From Planococcus circulans (GTDB taxonomy: Bacteria > Bacillota > Bacilli > Bacillales_A > Planococcaceae): 64,000 nucleotides of DNA. This document shows positions 44,178-52,821 of the stretch, piece by piece. Position numbers and translations under genes: made by a program. The notes under the pieces are model-generated. The model was not told the DNA's origin. It did no database searches and worked only from the letters and a program-made list of their open reading frames with translations. Positions within the stretch are counted from its first letter, which is position 1. Every line of letters starts with the position of its first letter. The DNA lies in assembly GCF_020023385.1 (NCBI RefSeq), contig NZ_JAIQCL010000008.1, forward strand, positions 115,755 to 179,754, given 5' to 3'.

Positions 44178-47100
44178 TTATTCTGTAACTTGATTTCTGC
44201 GGCGGTTCACACGATAGAACACCAAGTACAATGATGGAATCATCACCAAGGTGAACAAGCTTGAGAACGCCAATCCGGCAATGATGGTCACTGCCAGTGG
44301 TTCAAATAACGGATCGCCCGACAAAGCGACCGGCACGAGTGCAATGATCGACGTAATCGAGGTCAATAGAATCGGTTTGATGCGGGCATAGCCTGATTCG
44401 ATGATGGCTTCTTTGATATCGAAGTCACCCGACAAACGGCGCGCTTCCACAAAGTCGATAAGAACGACCGCGTTGCGCACAACAATCCCCGTCAGGGAAA
44501 CAATTCCCATAACACCCAGGAAGCTGAGCGGTGTCTGTGTCAGGAACAAGCCTAGAATCGCACCGGAAATACCCAAATACACGGCAATCAACACAAGGAA
44601 TGGCAAGCTGAATGATTTAAACTGGAAAGCGATGACCAGGTAAACCAACAGGAGCACGACCAGGAACAGCACGCCGATTTCCGCAAAGAACGCTTCCTGA
44701 TCCGAGTTCTCGCCGCCAGTCGACAATTCATAGCCTTCCGGCAGTGATTCACGTTCAGCATCCACTACATCCAGCATTTTGTTTTCAAAGTCATCCACTT
44801 CACCGAATGCGCGAAGCGTGATGGAACGATCGGCCTGCTTATGTGGAATCTGAGCCAAGCGATCTGTTTCTTCAGCTGTCAGCAACTCATCCATCGGCAC
44901 CAATTGCGGCGGCCCTTGTTCAGCGAGTGAAGGAACACCGAACTGAGACAGGTCAATCGGTTCCCCGTCTTCAATGCCTGATTGTTTCAGGTACACTTCG
45001 TATGGCATCTGCCCTTCGTAAATGGTGTACAACGGCACACCCTGCGTCAGAAGCTGCAGCTGGTTGGTCACCGAACTGAGCGCTATATTATTTGTCTGCA
45101 GCGCATCCTGGTTCGGTACGTATTCGATCGCCGGCACCGGATCTCCCAGATTGTCCGTGACGATGGTTGCGCCGTTTTCAAGCATCTGCTCTTTCAGTAC
45201 ATCACGAAGCGACTCTAATTCCTCGATGTCCTCACCTTTAATGTCGACGGTGACTGGAGCACCAACAGGCGGCCCTTGGACAATCGTATCCAGGAAGATT
45301 TCAGCCTCCGGGAAACGGTCGCGCAGCTCCGACTGCCATTTGCTGATGAAATCTGCAGCCGTCGTGCTTTCACGATCGATCCGGAACGCTACCTGGCCAG
45401 TATTGCCGCCAGTATTGTCCATCGATGCGGAGAACAGGTTCGGCAAACCTTCACCGGCGAAAATGGCTGTTTCCGCCACATTGCCATCTTCTGAAGCGAC
45501 CTGCTCAGTCAAGTCTGTCAGGAATACATTCGTTTCTTCAATAGTGGTACCTTCCGCAAGGCGGACATCCATCGTCACCTCTTCGCGGTCAGCTGCCGGG
45601 AAAAATTCAAATGGCGTAAAGAGTGCAAGGGACAATAAGCCCGTCGCTACCAATAACCCGCCAACGCCTACCAAAATCGGGCGTTTCAAGACGCCGCGCA
45701 GCACTTTATTGGAATAGAACAAGGCGATTTTCTCGAGTGGTTTCCCTAAAAATCCGGGAGTGTCTGAAATTTTCTTCGCTCTTCTTTTCGTTTTTAAGTA
45801 TTGCATCATTGGCACCAGCGTAATCGACAGCACGGTCGAAGCCAAAATGGTGGTGATCAGAATGCTTGGCAGAGCTTTGATGAATGCCCCGTTGCCGCCC
45901 GACAACAGCAGCAATGGCGAAAACGTCACGACTATCGCCAAACTGGAGGAAATAATCGACGGGTACACTTCACGGACGCCGGTGATGGCTCCATTGAGCG
46001 GCGAATCCCCTAATTTATAGCGCCGCTGGATATTGTCGTTGACCACGATGCTGTCATCAACCAGAATCCCGATGGCAATGATGAGGCCGATGACCGAAAT
46101 CTGGTTTAAGTCGACACCCATGAACGGAATCGGAATCATGCCGATCAATACGGAAGCCAGCACGGTCAAAGCAACTGCAAAAGCTCCGTACAAAGTCAGG
46201 CCGGCTGTGGTGACGATCAAAACTGCCAGCACCGCGATGGCCAATGAAACATACAAGCTATCAAAAATCGTGTTGACATTATCCGCTTGGGATTCGTATT
46301 TTTCTGCCTGCACACCTGCCGGCAGCGTTTCGGTGAATTCTTCAATTACTTCTGAAACATTTTCGTCAACAGAAGGAACATCCTGCTCTGTCTGCAAAAA
46401 GACTGTATAGGAAATCGCAGGTTCTCCTTCGAAAGTGACGATATCCGCAGTTTCCTGGTCTACCGTTTCAATGGTCGCCACGTCAGCAAGCGGAACCGCT
46501 GCTCCACCCACCTGAAGCTGTTCCAGCTTTTCGATGCCTTCACTTTGCTGAATGGTCAAGGTCACCTGTTCATTGCCATTGTCATGGGTTCCGAGCGATA
46601 AGGGCTGGTTGGCCTGCTGAAGCGATTCAAGCACTTCGAACGGCTGCAGGTTATTGGCTGCCAGTTCTTCACTGTCCAGTTCGATGAGTACTTGTTGCGT
46701 GTTCAGCCCTTTTACCGTCGTTCCCGCAACACCCGAAACGGCTTCCACTTGATCTGACAAATCGGATAACGCATTAGCCATAGTGACCAGCTCTTCTTCA
46801 TCTCCATAGAACATGTAGGAGACCAATGGGAAAGTCAGATCCAGCTTTTCAACTGTGGGTTCCTGCGCTGTATCGGGAAATCCCGAAGCCGCACTTCCCG
46901 TCTGCTGCTGGATGCTGTTGATCAGTTCATCCGGATTTTCACCGTCCTCAAGTTCCAGGGTGATGATGGATGCCGAATTGGATGATATGGACTGCATGGA
47001 TGAAATGCCATCCACTTTCTGGATTTCACGCTCCAACGGGTTGGTGATGGATGTCTCCACTTCTTCCGGCCCCGCTCCCGGCAAAATCGTCGAAACCAGT

Positions 47101-47225
47101 ACCAGGCTCGACGGTGTTTCCGGAATTTCACGTTGAGGCAAGGTCAGGAACGTGTAAGCTCCTATTATTGAAAGGATCAGAATCAGGAAAATAAATAATT
47201 TGCTGCGCTCTAATATGTAATTCAT
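44178..47225 (-). CDS. RND-family exporter (SwrC/AcrB-like)
   Basis: A 1015-residue inner-membrane pump with 12 helices and two large external loops. The proton-relay Asp pair is in helix 4 (GIVVDDSIVVNDN appears as GILVDDSIVVND near 378). LRAFGEVDDFEN and other porter-domain segments follow, and the second half repeats the fold. It matches the Gram-positive SwrC/YerP group, which exports surfactin-like lipids and drugs without an outer-membrane partner. No membrane fusion protein gene is adjacent. The leader holds a duplicated TTATACAA with an extended -10 (TGTTATAC) at about 47240-47265. Confidence 0.9.
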   Translation of the reverse strand: MNYILERSKLFIFLILILSIIGAYTFLTLPQREIPETPSSLVLVSTILPGAGPEEVETSITNPLEREIQKVDGISSMQSISSNSASIITLELEDGENPDELINSIQQQTGSAASGFPDTAQEPTVEKLDLTFPLVSYMFYGDEEELVTMANALSDLSDQVEAVSGVAGTTVKGLNTQQVLIELDSEELAANNLQPFEVLESLQQANQPLSLGTHDNGNEQVTLTIQQSEGIEKLEQLQVGGAAVPLADVATIETVDQETADIVTFEGEPAISYTVFLQTEQDVPSVDENVSEVIEEFTETLPAGVQAEKYESQADNVNTIFDSLYVSLAIAVLAVLIVTTAGLTLYGAFAVALTVLASVLIGMIPIPFMGVDLNQISVIGLIIAIGILVDDSIVVNDNIQRRYKLGDSPLNGAITGVREVYPSIISSSLAIVVTFSPLLLLSGGNGAFIKALPSILITTILASTVLSITLVPMMQYLKTKRRAKKISDTPGFLGKPLEKIALFYSNKVLRGVLKRPILVGVGGLLVATGLLSLALFTPFEFFPAADREEVTMDVRLAEGTTIEETNVFLTDLTEQVASEDGNVAETAIFAGEGLPNLFSASMDNTGGNTGQVAFRIDRESTTAADFISKWQSELRDRFPEAEIFLDTIVQGPPVGAPVTVDIKGEDIEELESLRDVLKEQMLENGATIVTDNLGDPVPAIEYVPNQDALQTNNIALSSVTNQLQLLTQGVPLYTIYEGQMPYEVYLKQSGIEDGEPIDLSQFGVPSLAEQGPPQLVPMDELLTAEETDRLAQIPHKQADRSITLRAFGEVDDFENKMLDVVDAERESLPEGYELSTGGENSDQEAFFAEIGVLFLVVLLLVYLVIAFQFKSFSLPFLVLIAVYLGISGAILGLFLTQTPLSFLGVMGIVSLTGIVVRNAVVLIDFVEARRLSGDFDIKEAIIESGYARIKPILLTSITSIIALVPVALSGDPLFEPLAVTIIAGLAFSSLFTLVMIPSLYLVFYRVNRRRNQVTE

Positions 47226-47296
47226 CAGCTTTGCCCCTCTACTTTTTGTATAACAATTGTATAACTGTGATTTTGAAAATGCCAGTATAATGCACA

Positions 47297-47326
47297 GAAA
47301 AACCGGATGAAATTTCCATCCGGTTC
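47297..47326 (-). terminator. Terminator of the small membrane protein gene
   Basis: AACCGGATG pairs with CATCCGGTT around a 7-base loop, followed by TTTC on the minus strand. It touches the stop codon of the gene. Confidence 0.8.
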
Positions 47327-47571
47327 TACAAGCTCTGCATTTTTTGCTGTTTCATTAGAAAAGCGGCGATAAACAACACCAACGGCAACAGAATACACAG
47401 TCGGAACCAAATTCCTTCTCCACCCATAAAAATGAGCAGCATCGGTGGCAGCAAAGCGATTCCGCTCCAGGCAAGTGCTTGCCATGACTTCCTCCAAAGA
47501 CCGACAATTGCCAAGACAATTCCACCAATGACAAGCGACCATAAGACAATCCCAACTAAAAAGAAGCCCAC
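47326..47571 (-). CDS. Small three-helix membrane protein, function unknown
   Basis: An 81-residue protein that is nearly all membrane helix (VGFFLVGIVLWSLVIGGIVLAIVGLW; LAWSGIALLPPMLLIF; LCILLPLVLFIAAFLM), ending in a short Lys/Gln tail. The GTG at 47571 is 9 bases after GGGGAGG and is the best start; the ATG at 47589 has no ribosome binding site. I do not recognise a family. Confidence 0.6.
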   Translation of the reverse strand: MGFFLVGIVLWSLVIGGIVLAIVGLWRKSWQALAWSGIALLPPMLLIFMGGEGIWFRLCILLPLVLFIAAFLMKQQKMQSL

Positions 47572-47644
47572 CTTTTCGCGCCTCCCCATTCGTCAATCTT
47601 CTATTTAATCTATACCCCTTTTTGAAAAATAAACATCATCCAGT

Positions 47645-47681
47645 AAAAAAAAAACCGGACAGCAAATTCAGCTGTCCGGTT
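47645..47681 (-). terminator. Terminator of the TraB-family gene
   Basis: AACCGGACAGC pairs with GCTGTCCGGTT around a 7-base loop, followed by ten T on the minus strand. Confidence 0.92.
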
Positions 47682-47691
47682 GAAAAATCGA

Positions 47692-48858
47692 TTATAGATT
47701 CTGGAAAAACAAGCGGATGACATCTACACCGCCGATGACATTACCGGCCGCAGTACCAATATTGGTCAACACGACGACCAGCAGGACACGCGTTACTTTA
47801 TTGTCCCAAAATCCTTTGAGCGTAAAAACGTCTTTCGACAATGTCTGGAAATCTCCGACATTCGGCCGACGGATATAGGCTTGCGCAAGTCCGGAAAACC
47901 AGCCTGCGGCCAAAAGCGGGTGCAAGGCGCCGATCGGTCCACCCACAAAAGCAGTCAGTATGGCCAACGGATGGCCGAATGCTGCAGCGGCTCCAATAGC
48001 TCCGAGACAAGCTGTCCATAAAATCCAGCTGACGGTCTGATCAATCCCAGCTGCGGGATTGTTCATGAATGTAATGGCAATCATGGCGACAAGAGCCAAT
48101 GGAATGGCCCAGCCGATGATTTTCGGCCACTTCGATTTCGGTGGAACTTTTGATAATTCCGCCAAATCATGTTCATTGTGGACTTCCTTGATAATCCCCG
48201 GAATATGGGCAGCACCGAGGACTGCGACAACTTTTTTGCCCGGTGCTTCTTTGATTTTCTGCGCCAAGTACTGGTCCCGTTCATCGATCAGCGGTTCTTT
48301 CAATTTAGGGAAGGACTGGGTGAAATCATCCATGACCGCATTCAGGGTATCCTGGGACTTCATCTTTTCCAGGTCCTCTTCCGAAATCGTCTCTTTGCTG
48401 AAGATGCTGAAGAAGACCGAAGTCAAGAGCTGTGCTTTCCCCATAAAGCCGATATTTCCCCAGATGCGTGAAAATGTCACCTGAATATTGCGGTCAGCCA
48501 GCACCAATTCCGCGCCTGTTTCTTTAGCTGACGCAATTCCTTGGATCATTTCCTGGCCAGGCTTGATGCCGAACTGATCTGCCAGGCGATTCTGAAACGA
48601 GGAAATTGCCAGGTTCATCAGCAGCAGACTGGCTTTTTTGTCTTTGATGACTTTAAAAATGTCCGTTTCTTTCCACTTACTGCCTTGTGTGACCGATTCA
48701 TAGCGCTGTGCATCCAATTCGATGCACACTGAATCGGGCTGCTCAGCTTCAATAACCTCTTTCACCTGTTCCGCACTGAGCTTAGAAACGTGTGCCGTGC
48801 CGATCAGGATCAATTCTTTATCGCCGTATTCTATGCGTGTAATATTATCTTGCGTCAT
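47692..48858 (-). CDS. TraB/PrgY-family membrane protein
   Basis: A 388-residue protein. The N-terminal 230 residues form the TraB domain, with GTAHVS near residue 20, CIELDAQRY near 45 and the C-terminal GAAHIPG near 220; these are the conserved Tiki/TraB active-site elements thought to make a metal-dependent protease fold. Four or five membrane helices follow. PrgY of Enterococcus limits pheromone activity; what this chromosomal copy acts on is unknown. No conjugation genes are nearby. Confidence 0.85.
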   Translation of the reverse strand: MTQDNITRIEYGDKELILIGTAHVSKLSAEQVKEVIEAEQPDSVCIELDAQRYESVTQGSKWKETDIFKVIKDKKASLLLMNLAISSFQNRLADQFGIKPGQEMIQGIASAKETGAELVLADRNIQVTFSRIWGNIGFMGKAQLLTSVFFSIFSKETISEEDLEKMKSQDTLNAVMDDFTQSFPKLKEPLIDERDQYLAQKIKEAPGKKVVAVLGAAHIPGIIKEVHNEHDLAELSKVPPKSKWPKIIGWAIPLALVAMIAITFMNNPAAGIDQTVSWILWTACLGAIGAAAAFGHPLAILTAFVGGPIGALHPLLAAGWFSGLAQAYIRRPNVGDFQTLSKDVFTLKGFWDNKVTRVLLVVVLTNIGTAAGNVIGGVDVIRLFFQNL

Positions 48859-48990
48859 GTTGTACTTCCTTTATAGAACTGAATTTCTTTTCAATTATAG
48901 ATGAAAAGACTGTCTATTCTTTATAATGAATCACAACAGCGAAAATATCAATGCCGCACCCTTGGATTTCTGCCAAAAAGCGCTTTGGAA

Positions 48991-49836
48991 TCACAAGTCA
49001 GTTGCATTGAAGGTATCGCCCTCTTTGAGATTTCCCGCCTGAAAGCCTTTATAGAACCAGCGCTGGCGTTGCTCGGAACTGCCGTGGGTAAAACTTTCCG
49101 GGACTACGTAGCCACGGGAGCGCTGTTGGATTGTGTCATCCCCTACCGCGCTTGCCGCTGTCAACGCTTCCTCCAGATCGCCTTCCTCTAAATAACCCAT
49201 TCCCTGGGCGTGATGTGCCCAGACACCGGATAGATAATCCGCCTGCAGCTCCAGGCGAACCTGTATTTTATTGTATTCTTCTTCACTTAACTGGTTGCGG
49301 AGAGGCTGCACTTCTTCCATGACGCCAAGCAGATTTTGGACATGGTGCCCTACTTCATGCGCCACTACATAAGCCATGGCAAAATCACCGGGTGCCTGAA
49401 ACTGATTCTGCAATTCATTGTAGAAGCTCAAATCGATGTATAGCTTGTAGTCGCCGGGACAATAGAACGGACCGACGGCGGCACCTGCCGTTCCGCAGGC
49501 TGACTCGACGCTTCCGGTATACAGAACAAGGGTCGGTTCAACGTACTCCATGCCTTCTTCTGCAAATACTTCTGTCCAAACCTCTTCGGTATCGGCCAAA
49601 ACGACCGATACGAATTCAGCCAACTCCTCTTCTTCCTGCGTCGCTACATACGGCTCGTTTGAAGTTGTTCCGGCCGATCCGCCTAATTGATCCAGGATAA
49701 CGCCCGGGTCGCCGCCCAAAAACGCCACCAGCAGAACAATCAAGATGCCGCCGATGCCTCCTCCTGCAACCATGGCGCCGCCTTTCCCTCTTCGGTCTTC
49801 AACATTTCTGCTGGCTTTTCTGCCTTTCCATTCCAT
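48991..49836 (-). CDS. Neutral zinc metallopeptidase (YpfJ/KPN_02809 family)
   Basis: A 281-residue protein with one N-terminal membrane helix (GGIGGILIVLLVAFLGG, residues 26-43) and an external peptidase domain. The zinc motif HEVGHHVQ lies near 165, with the third ligand probably Glu in ELQADYLSGVWAHH near 205. ACGTAGAAVGPFYCPGD near 115 is highly conserved in the family, with a likely disulfide between the two Cys. The substrate is unknown. Confidence 0.88.
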   Translation of the reverse strand: MEWKGRKASRNVEDRRGKGGAMVAGGGIGGILIVLLVAFLGGDPGVILDQLGGSAGTTSNEPYVATQEEEELAEFVSVVLADTEEVWTEVFAEEGMEYVEPTLVLYTGSVESACGTAGAAVGPFYCPGDYKLYIDLSFYNELQNQFQAPGDFAMAYVVAHEVGHHVQNLLGVMEEVQPLRNQLSEEEYNKIQVRLELQADYLSGVWAHHAQGMGYLEEGDLEEALTAASAVGDDTIQQRSRGYVVPESFTHGSSEQRQRWFYKGFQAGNLKEGDTFNATDL

Positions 49837-49895
49837 ATAGGGTCCCCCGCTTCAAATTTGTTTTTAGTTAAAGCATACCCATTATCGCTTGTCTT

Positions 49896-50507
49896 CTAAT
49901 CCATATGTGGCAGCCGGTATATTAAAAAACGTTCGCGTGGCTCTTTATGGAAACCGAGCAGCTGAATTTCCTCCACTAACTCAAAGGCCGTACTGTTTTC
50001 CAGGAAATCACTGTATTCCTGTGGAGGAAAAAACAAAAACAGTTCCACCATCCGCGGATTTGTTTCGGCAGAGCGCAAAACCTTATTAATAAAACTGATG
50101 AATACCTGCACTGAGAATGGATTGAAGAAATAAAATTTATTGTCCCGCGCATCGATTGGATAATCCTGTGCCAGGCAATTATAGAAGGCAATGCTCTGCT
50201 CAGCGCTTTTATGTTTTTTTGCATAGTTCTTTTTGTTTTCCAAAGCTTCGGCGTAGAATTCCGGATTCATCTCAATGCCCGCACTTTCCACACCAAATAG
50301 ATGATGGGCATAAAAATTCAGCCGCCCTTTTCCAGACCCAACATCCACCAGCCGGTCTCCAGAAGACAAGCTGTACTTATCGAACAGCCTGTCCAGCAGC
50401 TCATAAGGAGTTGGTTCATATCGGTTATGGTGCAGGGAATCCGTGAAACCCTGCTGATTTCCTGCAGTTGCAATATTCAACCGGCGGTCATGTAGCTGTT
50501 CGTTCAT
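49896..50507 (-). CDS. Class I SAM-dependent methyltransferase
   Basis: A 203-residue Rossmann-fold methyltransferase. Motif I is RLVDVGSGKGRLNFYAHHLFG near residue 55 and the acidic motif II reads AGIEMNPEFY. It ends FLIYRLPHMD. NKFYFFNPFSVQVF near 125 takes the place of motif IV. The substrate is unknown. ATG 50507 is 7 bases after AGGAGGGG; the longer open frame upstream would run through the dapA promoter. Confidence 0.8.
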   Translation of the reverse strand: MNEQLHDRRLNIATAGNQQGFTDSLHHNRYEPTPYELLDRLFDKYSLSSGDRLVDVGSGKGRLNFYAHHLFGVESAGIEMNPEFYAEALENKKNYAKKHKSAEQSIAFYNCLAQDYPIDARDNKFYFFNPFSVQVFISFINKVLRSAETNPRMVELFLFFPPQEYSDFLENSTAFELVEEIQLLGFHKEPRERFLIYRLPHMD

Positions 50508-50547
50508 CCGAACCCCTCCTTTTTCATAAGATTTTACGTTTTTCGTC

Positions 50548-50576
50548 TTGCAATTGACAAGGAAATTTGTTATAGT
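50548..50576 (+). promoter_or_regulatory. SigA promoter of dapA
   Basis: TTGCAA and TATAGT are separated by 17 bases. It places the transcript start about 35 bases before the lysine riboswitch. Confidence 0.65.
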
Positions 50577-50618
50577 ACAGCTAATTAAATATTTCTTGCT
50601 CCAGCTTTTATGGAGTAG

Positions 50619-50785
50619 GATAGAGGCGCAAAAACCATCAGTACGCAAAACGAGGATGATGAGATCCATTGACGTTTGCCGAAAGGGGGATTTGCCGAAG
50701 TGGCGGAAATCTCATTTTTCCGTGCGCTGGGTCTGCATTCAATAAATGCAGGACTGTCATATAGGAAACTATATGGAGGGCTATC
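50619..50785 (+). promoter_or_regulatory. Lysine riboswitch (L box)
   Basis: The closing stem pairs GATAG (50619-50623) with CTATC (50781-50785). Inside are the conserved AGAGGCGC, AGGATGATGAGATC, GCCGAAAGGGGGA and GGAAACTATATGGAGGGC blocks of the lysine aptamer in the right order. Lysine binding should favour the terminator that follows and shut off dapA. Confidence 0.95.
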
Positions 50786-50822
50786 TGATGCACAGGAACG
50801 AATGTTAAACATTGTTTCTACT

Positions 50823-50857
50823 GCAGCAACGGGACCCCCCTCGTTGCTGCTTTTTTT
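50823..50857 (+). terminator. Riboswitch-controlled terminator before dapA
   Basis: GCAGCAACG pairs with CGTTGCTGC around a 10-base loop, followed by TTTTTTT. Confidence 0.9.
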
Positions 50858-50921
50858 GTTTATTCCTGACTGGCCCCTCACCTCTAAGTTTCGACAAAAA
50901 TTAGAAAAGGGTGTGTTCATT

Positions 50922-51812
50922 ATGAATTTCGGCCAAGTAATTACAGCAATGGTGACGCCGTTCGACCAACATGGAGAAATCGATTTTCCGGCAACACAAA
51001 AACTGATAGAGCATTTGATCGCAAACGGTTCAGACGGCCTTGTCGTCGCAGGAACAACAGGGGAATCCCCAACTTTATCGACAGAGGAAAAAGTGGAGTT
51101 ATTTGAGTTTACCGTCAACACAGTCGCCGGACGGATTCCGGTAATTGCAGGAACCGGTTCCAACAATACACGAGCTTCCATCTCCTTGACGAAACAGGCT
51201 GAAGAAACAGGCGTTGATGGGATCATGCTGGTCACGCCTTATTATAACAAGCCTTCACAGGAAGGCATGTTCCAGCATTTCCAAGCGATCGCCCAGTCTA
51301 CAAGCCTGCCGGTCATGCTGTACAACATCCCAGGGCGCAGTGTGGTCAATATGTCTCCAGAAACGATCATTCGCCTGTCCAAGATCGACAATATCGTTTC
51401 TGTCAAAGAAGCGAGTGGAGACTTGGACGCTGCTGCAGAGATCATCGAAAAAACACCGGCTACATTTTCTGTATACAGCGGCGACGACAGCCTGACCTTG
51501 CCGCTGCTGTCAATTGGCGGTACTGGCATCGTCTCAGTTTCCGCGCATATCATCGGCAACGATATGCAGGACATGATCACCAGCTTCAAAACAGGCGATG
51601 TGAGCACTGCTGCTGCTATCCACCGCAGACTGGTGCCGACGATGAAAGCATTGTTCGCTGCACCTAATCCATCTCCGGTCAAAGCGGCACTTAACATGAA
51701 GGGGGTGGATGTTGGCGGTGTACGCTTGCCGATGATTCCATTGACCGAAGAAGAAACTGTCACTTTACGCAAGTCATTGCCTGACCTGCATTCTGAAGCT
51801 GTAACTAACTGA
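50922..51812 (+). CDS. dapA: 4-hydroxy-tetrahydrodipicolinate synthase
   Basis: A 296-residue TIM-barrel aldolase that condenses pyruvate with aspartate semialdehyde, the first committed step to lysine and diaminopimelate. AGTTGESPTLS near residue 43, the Tyr of TPYYNKPSQEG, MLYNIPGRS and the Schiff-base Lys in SVKEASGD near 163 are all present. Open frame continues upstream, but it runs through the riboswitch and terminator; ATG 50922 follows AAAAGGG. It stands alone, separate from other dap genes. Confidence 0.96.
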   Translation: MNFGQVITAMVTPFDQHGEIDFPATQKLIEHLIANGSDGLVVAGTTGESPTLSTEEKVELFEFTVNTVAGRIPVIAGTGSNNTRASISLTKQAEETGVDGIMLVTPYYNKPSQEGMFQHFQAIAQSTSLPVMLYNIPGRSVVNMSPETIIRLSKIDNIVSVKEASGDLDAAAEIIEKTPATFSVYSGDDSLTLPLLSIGGTGIVSVSAHIIGNDMQDMITSFKTGDVSTAAAIHRRLVPTMKALFAAPNPSPVKAALNMKGVDVGGVRLPMIPLTEEETVTLRKSLPDLHSEAVTN

Positions 51813-51817
51813 CTACT

Positions 51818-51856
51818 AAAAAAACGCTGGAGCCTAAAGGCTTCAGCGTTTTTTTT
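51818..51856. terminator. Bidirectional terminator between dapA and the STAS gene
   Basis: AAACGCTGGAGCC pairs with GGCTTCAGCGTTT (one G-U pair) around a 4-base loop, with A and T runs outside. Confidence 0.9.
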
Positions 51857-51860
51857 AGGG

Positions 51861-52700
51861 TCAATTAATTTTCATCTGATGAAGCACGCGCTTCAAACTG
51901 CCGCCGATCTCCAAGTCCTTCAAATCGACTCCGATTTCCGTGAGTGTCCGGGCAATTTCCGGACGGATGCCGGTCAGAACCGAGCGTACCCCGACAAGCT
52001 TCAGCGATCGGATGATTTTGATGATCTGCTCGGCTACCATCGAATCCACTCTCACCACTCCCGAGAGGTCCACAATCAGCACTTTGATTTTCAGTTCATT
52101 TGCGGCAAGCAAAGTCTGTTCCAGTATATAGCGCGCCCGGTCAATTTCAATGCTTCCCACTAACGGTAAAATCGCGATCTGGTCACTGACAGGGACGACC
52201 GGTGCGGAAAGTTCGAGAAATTCTTTTCTTGCCAATTTCAATTTCCGCTGATAAGAGGCCGTGTAGGCTTGGGTATACGAATAAGCTGCATGATCCAGTA
52301 GAGAATGGAAAAATTCCATGACATTAAAAAGAAGCTGAAGTTCCATGTCTTTTCGAACCGCTTCCGTTTTAATGATTGTTCCGATATGTTTGCGGTAAAG
52401 TGATGTTTCTGCGAGCGCTTCTTCAAGCGACCTTCCCGTTTCAAGAAAAAAGTTCCCTGTCTTTTCTCCCCATTCTTGAATATCCGCGTAGACTTTTTGT
52501 ACATCACAACTATTGCTGATCGACTTTCCGATAAGTTCCACAAAATCGATTCGAGTCTTATTGACAATGTCGATAAAAGCTTTGTTCATTTCAAGCTGCT
52601 CCATTGGAACATCCCGGACCGCTTCTTCATGAATCAATTGAGCGATCAATTCTTTATCCGCTGACACCCGTTCACCAAGCAATCGATTCTTATTTTCCAT
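51861..52700 (-). CDS. RsbR-like STAS stressosome protein, atypical phosphosites
   Basis: A 279-residue protein: an N-terminal helical, globin-like sensor half (residues 1-145) and a C-terminal STAS domain (165-275; VSDQIAILPLVGSIEIDRARYILEQT, VDLSGVVRVDSMVAEQI). RsbR proteins form the stressosome and are phosphorylated by RsbT at two Thr 34 residues apart. The matching positions here are Ile (SIEI) and Ser (VDS), so the first site is missing and the second is changed. GGGGG is 5 bases before ATG 52700. It follows the PAS-GGDEF gene on the same strand. Confidence 0.8.
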   Translation of the reverse strand: MENKNRLLGERVSADKELIAQLIHEEAVRDVPMEQLEMNKAFIDIVNKTRIDFVELIGKSISNSCDVQKVYADIQEWGEKTGNFFLETGRSLEEALAETSLYRKHIGTIIKTEAVRKDMELQLLFNVMEFFHSLLDHAAYSYTQAYTASYQRKLKLARKEFLELSAPVVPVSDQIAILPLVGSIEIDRARYILEQTLLAANELKIKVLIVDLSGVVRVDSMVAEQIIKIIRSLKLVGVRSVLTGIRPEIARTLTEIGVDLKDLEIGGSLKRVLHQMKIN

Positions 52701-52780
52701 CATTACCCCCAAAGGTGAAGATATTTTCATATGCCATTATTATAGCTCTTGAGCCGGTGATTGTAAGGAGTTTTCCGCAT

Positions 52781-52812
52781 AAAAAACCACCCGTTTTAAA
52801 AACGGATGATTA
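52781..52812 (-). terminator. Terminator of the PAS-GGDEF gene
   Basis: ATCCGTTTT pairs with AAAACGGGT (G-U at the base), followed by TTTTTT on the minus strand. Confidence 0.7.
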
Positions 52813-52821
52813 GCTCAGCTT

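Noticed and set aside
45022..45717. 231-codon plus-strand frame opposite the RND gene
   Set aside because: It is a shadow of the RND coding sequence, with no ribosome binding site and no recognisable domain.
50676..50921. N-terminal extension of dapA
   Set aside because: The open frame passes through the lysine riboswitch and its terminator; the family starts at the ATG at 50922.
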